From the NCBI RefSeq assembly GCF_001187905.1, contig NZ_LGIS01000007.1, positions 62,001 to 126,000 of the forward strand: a stretch of DNA of 64,000 bases. The letters run 5' to 3'. Shown in pieces: positions 58,249 to 64,000 of this stretch. Position 1 is the stretch's first letter; each line of letters opens with the position of its first letter. The translations under genes were made by a program, and so were the position numbers. The notes under the pieces were generated by a model. That model was not told where the DNA came from. It worked only from the letters and a program-made list of their open reading frames with translations, and made no database searches. This stretch comes from Pantoea sp. RIT-PI-b. Its GTDB lineage: Bacteria; Pseudomonadota; Gammaproteobacteria; Enterobacterales; Enterobacteriaceae.

Positions 58249-58514
58249 TCCTCTTCCTGACTCATCCCTCACCATGTTTATTCTCCGTGATTTTCATTAA
58301 ATAACCATTAATTCAATTAGTTAATGAGTTAATCCCTTTTTGGGCAACGTTTGGAATTATTTATTTCTTAACGGGACGTTTCTTATGTCTCGGAAATCTC
58401 TCTTTCCGGATTATGACGCTCACTTTGAGCCCACATCCGTGGGTTAAGCCAGGGAGATTGCTGCGCTTGTCCGCAATCGAGCAATCAAAATTTAATGTAC
58501 GGAAGGGATTAACC

Positions 58515-60674
58515 ATGAACGTTTCGCCCGTGAGTGTTGCTGTTATTGATAAAAAAACAATAACCAAGGCCGAAGTATTACGTACCGGCAAAGATGGCAA
58601 GGCGGCAAAAGTCCAGGCCATTACTAATGGCAAATATTTGCTGACCCAAAATAATGACGGTGTTGCGCCAGAAAACATTACCGTCAAGCGCGTAGGAAAG
58701 AATCTGTTAGTGATGCTGGAAGGCTCTGACGCTAACGATCCCGATCTGATTATCGAAGACTTTTTTGCCAAATCTGGCGCACTGGTCGGTAAAGCCGAAG
58801 ATGGCGAAATGCATGAGTACGTCGCTACCGATGGCGATGCCGATCATGATGCTGCCGCGTTGGCTGATGGCGAAACCAGCTCGCTGGCCTTGGGCGAAGG
58901 AGCTTATGTTGATACCGCAGGCGGCTTTGATCTGGCCTCCGGCTTTGAATGGTCACCTGCGCTGATTGCGCTGGGTGGCTTAGCAGCCATTGCGGCGGCG
59001 GCTGGCCTTGGCTATGTGGCGGCGAAAGAGCAATACCAGGACAGCAATAACGGCGGTAACAGCGGTAACGGCGGCGGTGATAACGGACAAGGCGGCGGCG
59101 GTAGCGGCGGCAGAGACGTACATGTTCCGGTCGTGAAAGGGCTATTCGATGACGTAGGCAGCATCACAGGTCCAATCGCCAAAGGTGGCAGAACGGATGA
59201 TGTGACTCCAACGCTTAACGGTACGGGCTCTAAAGGTAATGTCATCGAGATTTGGGATGGCGAGAAGAAAATTGGCGAAACGACCGTCGGTGCAGACGGC
59301 ACCTGGTCATTTACGCCAGGCACGGCGCTGGGCGCCGGCGAGCACAGCATCACTACGCGTGAACGTAATGAAAAGGGCGTGGTAAGTGAGAAAAGCGAAG
59401 CGTGGAAATTTATCGTTGATCTGACCGCACCAAATCACGGCACCATCGATAAGATGCTCGACGATAGCGCTAATCCAGCGAAAGAGATTAGCAATGGTGG
59501 CGTGACCAATGATAAAACGCCCGTTTTGTCTGGCAAAGCTGAAAAGGGCTCTACCGTCGAAATCTGGAAAGATGGCAAGTTGGTAGGTACGGCGAAAACC
59601 GACAGTGAAGGTAACTGGAAATTTATCAGCCCGGAGTTATCCGAAGGCAAGCATGATTTCAGCGCTGTAGTGGTTGATGAAGTAGGTAATAAAGGCCGAC
59701 CATCGGACCCGTATATTGTTGAGATTGATACCACAGCGCCAGAAAATAAAGGCATCGGTAAAATCAGCGATGACGATGGTAAGCCCATCGAGAATGGCAA
59801 CGAAACGGAAGACAGAACGCCTACCTTTGGCGGTGAAGGTGAGAAGGGTGAAATCATCACCATCATCGATAACGGCAAGCCAATTGGTAGCACCATTGTT
59901 GGCGATGACGGCTCATGGACTTTCACTCCAGAAAAACCTATTGATAACGGCGAGCATGAATTCCAGATTATCGTAAAGGATCCCGCCGGCAACGAATCTG
60001 AGCTGTCTGATAAAGTCATTATCGATATTAAAGATCCGGAAGGTCCCGTAAATCCGGGGGAAGTGATCCCCGATCCGAACGTGCCCGTAACCGGTAGCAT
60101 TGAGGCCCTGTTCAAAGATAATAATCCTGGAGGCACGAAATTCTTGGTAGGTAATCATATCTCTAATGACACCACGCCAATTATCGAAGGTAAGGGAGTT
60201 GCAGGGGATACTGTTTATCTGTGGGTTACCGGTTCTAAAGGCCACACCTACTACTCCACGACTATAGGTGCTGATGGTAAATGGAGTTTTACCTTCCCGG
60301 AACTGGCTGAAGATAAGTACAAGCTTGAGGCCGCTTTCAAGGATGCTGATGGTGTCGTAACCGCAAAAACACCTGTTTTTGATTTTGAAATCGATATTAC
60401 GCCGCCGCCGCGACCAATCCCTAAAATTGATGGGGTCGATTTTGATGAACTAGGCTTATCCGATTTGCTGTCAGATCAAGGTCATTCTCTATTTAGCGAT
60501 CAGCAGGAAGAGAGTGTTCTACTTCACGATTTGAAAGCAATGTTGCTAAATGATATTTCGTTCAGCGCTGATGCCAGCGGAAATAGTGCCTCGGGTGTAT
60601 TGGCTGCGAATAATTCAGCGAATAATACTACTCATCAAATGAATGATCTCCTTGATCAGATATCACACGACTAA
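58515..60674 (+). CDS. BapA-type N-terminus plus four Ig-like repeats (short adhesin)
   Basis: 719 aa from the ATG at 58515 with GGAAGGG 7 nt upstream. Residues 1-~145 look like the BapA prefix domain of enteric biofilm adhesins, followed by a hydrophobic segment (~148-170, ALIALGGLAAIAAAAGLGYVA), a Gly/Asn linker (178-200) and four bacterial Ig-like repeats of ~100 aa, each with the D-x-T-P-x-x-x-G...G-x-W-x-F pattern. The last ~60 residues (LLHDLKAMLLND...LLDQISHD) lack RTX repeats. BapA-type proteins are usually several thousand residues and secreted by a type I system; this one is short, so truncation or a split design is possible. Secretion route not shown. Confidence 0.8.
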   Translation: MNVSPVSVAVIDKKTITKAEVLRTGKDGKAAKVQAITNGKYLLTQNNDGVAPENITVKRVGKNLLVMLEGSDANDPDLIIEDFFAKSGALVGKAEDGEMHEYVATDGDADHDAAALADGETSSLALGEGAYVDTAGGFDLASGFEWSPALIALGGLAAIAAAAGLGYVAAKEQYQDSNNGGNSGNGGGDNGQGGGGSGGRDVHVPVVKGLFDDVGSITGPIAKGGRTDDVTPTLNGTGSKGNVIEIWDGEKKIGETTVGADGTWSFTPGTALGAGEHSITTRERNEKGVVSEKSEAWKFIVDLTAPNHGTIDKMLDDSANPAKEISNGGVTNDKTPVLSGKAEKGSTVEIWKDGKLVGTAKTDSEGNWKFISPELSEGKHDFSAVVVDEVGNKGRPSDPYIVEIDTTAPENKGIGKISDDDGKPIENGNETEDRTPTFGGEGEKGEIITIIDNGKPIGSTIVGDDGSWTFTPEKPIDNGEHEFQIIVKDPAGNESELSDKVIIDIKDPEGPVNPGEVIPDPNVPVTGSIEALFKDNNPGGTKFLVGNHISNDTTPIIEGKGVAGDTVYLWVTGSKGHTYYSTTIGADGKWSFTFPELAEDKYKLEAAFKDADGVVTAKTPVFDFEIDITPPPRPIPKIDGVDFDELGLSDLLSDQGHSLFSDQQEESVLLHDLKAMLLNDISFSADASGNSASGVLAANNSANNTTHQMNDLLDQISHD

Positions 60675-60691
60675 TTATTGAGATAAAGAGA

Positions 60692-60716
60692 AACAGGTAT
60701 CTTTTGATACCTGTTT
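60692..60716 (+). terminator. Intercistronic hairpin before OmpA-domain gene
   Basis: AACAGGTATC-TTTT-GATACCTGTTTT directly before the RBS CGGAG of the next gene. May terminate part of the transcript or protect the upstream mRNA. Confidence 0.6.
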
Positions 60717-60728
60717 TCCGGAGTTATT

Positions 60729-61607
60729 ATGAAAAATAAATCTATGATGATATTGGCTGCATTTGCGTCATTGTCAGTAATGACAGTATGCAATGTGCAA
60801 GCACAAAATAATTTTGGTCAGAGCTGGCGTTCAATGCCTGCCGCAGCGGCTGATCAAGTACGGATTGTTTATTATCGTCCAGCAGATGCTGTAAGTAATT
60901 CACCGGCAAATATTTATGTGGATGGTGAATTCCAGACTTCATTGCTTGCCGGTGGATACAGTACTTTCTGTTTAAGTCCAGGCGTGCATTCGCTGGGAAG
61001 TTTTACCAATGATGCGCCATCGTATCAGGGCAAGCAGCAGCAACCGTGGCGCGATAATCTGGCAGCCGGAAAAACTTACTATATTCGCGCGAGCCTGGAT
61101 GGATCGGGTCGTCCATTAGTGACCAGTACCACAGACGCGCAGCAGCAATTAGTTGGTACCCGCCAGCAAACGCATTTGTTGTCACGTGCTTCATCGGTTG
61201 TTGCTTGTCAGCAAGGCACAACACAGTCTTATGATAACTATACATTTTCATCAGACCTGCTGTTTAAATTTGCTAGCGCGAACAGTGATGATATTTCCGA
61301 TGAAGGCCGCAGGGCTATTCAACAATTTACTGCCATGCTGAAGCAACAATCCAACATGCAGGCGCATATCGTTGTATCTGGTTTCACCGATCCTATTGGT
61401 GATGAAGAGAGCAACATGAAATTGGGCCAGCGTCGTGCTGATGCGATTAAGAAATTACTGGTCAATAATGGCCTGTCCAGTGCCAATATTTCTTCTCAAA
61501 GTATGGGAGAAAGCCAGGTATCTAAACAGTGTCAGGGCACACGTAAAGAGCTGGTAGCCTGCTATGCAAGTGAGCGTCGTGTTATTATCAGTGTAGAAAA
61601 TAAATAA
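60729..61607 (+). CDS. OmpA-C-terminal-domain envelope protein
   Basis: 292 aa. Signal peptide MKNKSMMILAAFASLSVMTVCNVQAQ. The N-terminal half (RIVYYRPADAVSNSPANIYVDGEF, GYSTFCLSPGVHSLG) looks like a PEGA-like/DUF2846 small beta domain. The C-terminal ~110 residues are an OmpA-type peptidoglycan-binding domain: LLFKFASANSDDIS, then G-F-T-D-P-I-G-D-E-E-S-N near the Asp and R-R-A-D-A-I Arg that bind diaminopimelate. No beta-barrel. In Acinetobacter Bap loci an OmpA-domain protein stands with the type I secretion genes, so a role in anchoring the secretion machine is plausible, not shown. Confidence 0.88.
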   Translation: MKNKSMMILAAFASLSVMTVCNVQAQNNFGQSWRSMPAAAADQVRIVYYRPADAVSNSPANIYVDGEFQTSLLAGGYSTFCLSPGVHSLGSFTNDAPSYQGKQQQPWRDNLAAGKTYYIRASLDGSGRPLVTSTTDAQQQLVGTRQQTHLLSRASSVVACQQGTTQSYDNYTFSSDLLFKFASANSDDISDEGRRAIQQFTAMLKQQSNMQAHIVVSGFTDPIGDEESNMKLGQRRADAIKKLLVNNGLSSANISSQSMGESQVSKQCQGTRKELVACYASERRVIISVENK

Positions 61608-61637
61608 CACTCCTGTAATTTTCTTATTATTAACCAA

Positions 61638-61673
61638 AGGCCTTCCGATATTATTCGGAGGCCATTTATTTTA
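61638..61673 (+). terminator. Terminator after OmpA-domain gene
   Basis: GGCCTTCCGA-TATTA-TCGGAGGCC (one bulged base) then ATTTATTTT. Confidence 0.7.
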
Positions 61674-61817
61674 AATCTAACCTTCTGGTTGTGAAATTAT
61701 TAGCGTCCGGAATTTGAGACATGTCCTGTGTAACGAATTACGCTAACCAGGAGAAAATTATTTCGTTCCGGAGGGATATCCGGAGTCCGATAATCACACC
61801 TTGAAAGGAATATAATC

Positions 61818-64000
61818 ATGGCGAAAAATATTTTTAACGACGTCCCACCGCCGGAATATCCAGCGATTATTATTAATACTAAAAACTCCGCTTACAAATG
61901 GGAAAGTCAGGAAACCGGTGAGCCCTATGGCCAGGCTGAAATCGTCATTGATGGTTACTCCAAGACCATTGAGCTGGGTGCCGATGGTAAATGGAGCTAT
62001 GATCCAACGTCAGTATGGGAAAGTGGTAAATGGGCGGAAGGTGAACACGTTATTCAGGTGCGAACCTTTGATGCCGGCGGTAACGATGGCCCACCTCTGC
62101 TGTACATTTTAAACGTTGATAACACCCCACCTGCAGCGCCTGAGATTTGGCGTGTTGTGGACAATACCGGTAGCGACATGGGTAACCTGACGCCGGGCCA
62201 AACCAGTGATGAACGTAAACCTGTCATCTCGGGTGTGGCTGAGCCGGAATCAATGGTTTATCTCTATGATAAAGATGGCACCACGCCGATTGGCGAAGCG
62301 CGTGCAGACAAGATGGGTGCATGGACCATCACTCCTGAACTGGGCGATGGCGACCATATCCTGACCGTCACTTCGCAGGATGCGGCGACCAATACCAGCG
62401 TCAAGTCAACCCCATTCAATATGACGATCAGCGGTGGCGCTGTGGTCTTTGCCGAAAAGGGAGTGGCTGAAGCCTCTGAAGTCGCAAACGAGACTGCTGG
62501 AGTGGGCACTTTTGAGGAGAGCGAAGATTCCCTTACCACACCACGCACCTATTTCAGCAGTGGCAAATTGGAACTTGGAGATAACACCGGCGAAGGATTG
62601 GTTAAGGTGCAGGTCGCGATTGGTGATTATGCTCACACTTTCTATGCTGACGCCAACGGCGACTGGAGTTTCAACGGATTCCCGGAACTGCCGGATGGCA
62701 CTTATGTCTATCAGGTGCGCTACTGCGATCTGGGCGATAACTGGGGTGAGCCGCTGCAACAGATCTTTGTGATCGATAGCTCTCTACCGGAAAAACCGCA
62801 AATCATGCGTGTTATTGATGATAACGGGGCAACGGATTGGCTGACATCGGGTCAGTACACCAATGACACAACCCCAACCATCAGCGGTGTGGCTGCGCCA
62901 GGCTCGACAGTTTATATCTACGATATCAACTCAAATGAGATCGGTTCTATGGCCGTAGGCGCAGATGGCCGCTGGACCTTTACCACCCCAGAGCTGACTG
63001 GTGATGACACGCATGCATTTACTGCGGCGTATAAAGATCGTCACCAGCGTATGAGCCCTAAATCCGATAACTTCGTTATCAAGTTAGATACCTCTGTTCC
63101 GGTTAATCCGAAAGTAGAAAAGGTTTGGGATGATGAGGGAACCGTGGGGCCAGTGGAATCAGGTAAGGCCACTGATGACAAAACGCCAATTATGTCAGGT
63201 TCAGGCACGGCAGGATCCACAGTGCGTATCTGGGAAGGCGATAAAGTCATTGCCAGCACCATCGTTGACCAGCAGGGCAAATGGGAAATCGTCTTGCCAG
63301 AACAGGAAGACGGTACCCACAATCTGCGTATTGATGCGGTGTCGAAAGGCGGTACCGAGTCAGCTGGCTCAGATAATTTCCAGCTGGTAGTTGATGCAAA
63401 AATGCTGCCACCGACGCAAATTGAGGAAGTGATTGCCAATAACGGTCCAGAGGATGTCGTCATTAAAGACGGTGACGCCACCAGCGATGCAACCCCGGTT
63501 CTGCGTGGTAAAGGTAATGATGGTGAAATCGTCATTATCTCTGATAACGGCAAACCTATTGGCTCAACGGTAGTTAAAGACGGCAAGTGGGAGTTTGAAA
63601 TCCCTGAGGCTGAGAAGTTTGAAGACGGCGACCATCAGTTAGTGGTTCGGGTTGTAGATCCAGTAACGGAAAAGAGCTCCGGCGATTCTGATCCGGTGAA
63701 CATCGTGGTTGATACCACACCACCAGAGAAGCCTTCTGAACCGACCATCATCGATCACGAAGGTGACAACGCAGGTCAGATTGTTGCGCCGGGTGAACCG
63801 ATTGACGATAGCCGTCCTGAGTTTGGTGGTAAGGATGCTGACAAAGACGATATCGTAAAAATCATCATTCGCGATGAAGACGGTAATGACACGGTAATTG
63901 GTACGGCCATCGTTGGTGAGAGTGGAGAATGGACCATTCGTCCAGAAGAGCCAATCCCTGATGGTGATTATGAAGTTATCGTTGTCATCACCGATCCAGT
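61818..64000 (+). CDS. Giant Ig-like repeat protein (partial, runs off window)
   Basis: Open from the ATG at 61818 (AAAGGA 8 nt upstream) through the last base without a stop, at least 727 aa. Starts MAKNIFNDVPPPEYPAIII, no signal peptide and no BapA prefix. About seven Ig-like (Big_6/Big_13-like) repeats of ~95-105 aa are seen, most with D-x-T-P-x-I-S-G and a G-x-W-x-x-x-P end. Highly acidic, as in calcium-binding adhesins. The missing C-terminus would decide on a type I secretion signal. The gene is likely thousands of bases longer. Confidence 0.85.
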   Translation, partial: MAKNIFNDVPPPEYPAIIINTKNSAYKWESQETGEPYGQAEIVIDGYSKTIELGADGKWSYDPTSVWESGKWAEGEHVIQVRTFDAGGNDGPPLLYILNVDNTPPAAPEIWRVVDNTGSDMGNLTPGQTSDERKPVISGVAEPESMVYLYDKDGTTPIGEARADKMGAWTITPELGDGDHILTVTSQDAATNTSVKSTPFNMTISGGAVVFAEKGVAEASEVANETAGVGTFEESEDSLTTPRTYFSSGKLELGDNTGEGLVKVQVAIGDYAHTFYADANGDWSFNGFPELPDGTYVYQVRYCDLGDNWGEPLQQIFVIDSSLPEKPQIMRVIDDNGATDWLTSGQYTNDTTPTISGVAAPGSTVYIYDINSNEIGSMAVGADGRWTFTTPELTGDDTHAFTAAYKDRHQRMSPKSDNFVIKLDTSVPVNPKVEKVWDDEGTVGPVESGKATDDKTPIMSGSGTAGSTVRIWEGDKVIASTIVDQQGKWEIVLPEQEDGTHNLRIDAVSKGGTESAGSDNFQLVVDAKMLPPTQIEEVIANNGPEDVVIKDGDATSDATPVLRGKGNDGEIVIISDNGKPIGSTVVKDGKWEFEIPEAEKFEDGDHQLVVRVVDPVTEKSSGDSDPVNIVVDTTPPEKPSEPTIIDHEGDNAGQIVAPGEPIDDSRPEFGGKDADKDDIVKIIIRDEDGNDTVIGTAIVGESGEWTIRPEEPIPDGDYEVIVVITDP

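Noticed and set aside
59435..60136. 233-aa minus-strand ORF within the BapA-like gene
   Set aside because: Mirror of the repeated Ig-like coding sequence; composition is an echo of that repeat.

Overview
The window looks like chromosomal DNA of an enteric gammaproteobacterium. The rpsU-dnaG-rpoD cluster, the tsaD/plsY/folB/uppP/cca run, glnE-hldE, ribB, tolC and the nudF-yqiB-cpdA-yqiA-parE run follow the Escherichia coli arrangement. The divergence from E. coli, the missing zupT and the BapA-type adhesin genes suggest Erwiniaceae (Pantoea/Erwinia-like); this genus guess is inference.

Positions 1 to about 26650 are most of a P2-like prophage. Its left part (integrase, repressor, replication genes, probably cos) lies before the window. 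The late genes follow P2 order: Q and P leftward; O N M L X, holin, endolysin, Rz/Rz1, R, S rightward; V W J I H G; FI FII E(+E') T U D; then ogr. Three sites of the form TTGT-N12-ACAA, the binding consensus for the Ogr activator, lie exactly where P2 has its late promoters: between P and O, before V, and before FI. The right end abuts tRNA-Ile(CAU), the likely attachment site.

The prophage carries four AT-rich cargo modules between GC-rich phage genes: (a) an ImmA-type peptidase fragment plus a PIN-like nuclease, left of Q, roughly the old/tin side of P2; (b) an unknown gene between S and V; (c) a DUF262 + HEPN ribonuclease pair between the tail-fibre genes and FI, the place of fun(Z) in P2; (d) a BRCT-like gene between ogr and the tRNA. 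Modules (a) and (c) are good candidates for anti-phage defence. The tail-fibre region is a phase-variable inversion cassette: two inverted 26-bp crossover sites, an alternative fibre tip with its own assembly gene on the opposite strand, and a Gin/Pin-type serine invertase.

From 26650 to about 58250 lie mostly housekeeping genes: a divergent SDR/TetR pair, mug, rpoD, dnaG, rpsU, tsaD, plsY, folB, uppP, cca, ygiM, ygiF, glnE, hldE, ubiK, an FMN riboswitch with ribB, a SleB-like hydrolase, ygiD, ygiC, ygiB, tolC, nudF, yqiB, cpdA, yqiA, parE, a TPR-glycosyltransferase and a LysR regulator.

From 58500 to the end is a surface-adhesin locus: a short protein with a BapA-type N-terminus and four Ig-like repeats, an OmpA-domain periplasmic protein, and the start of a very large Ig-repeat protein that runs off the window.
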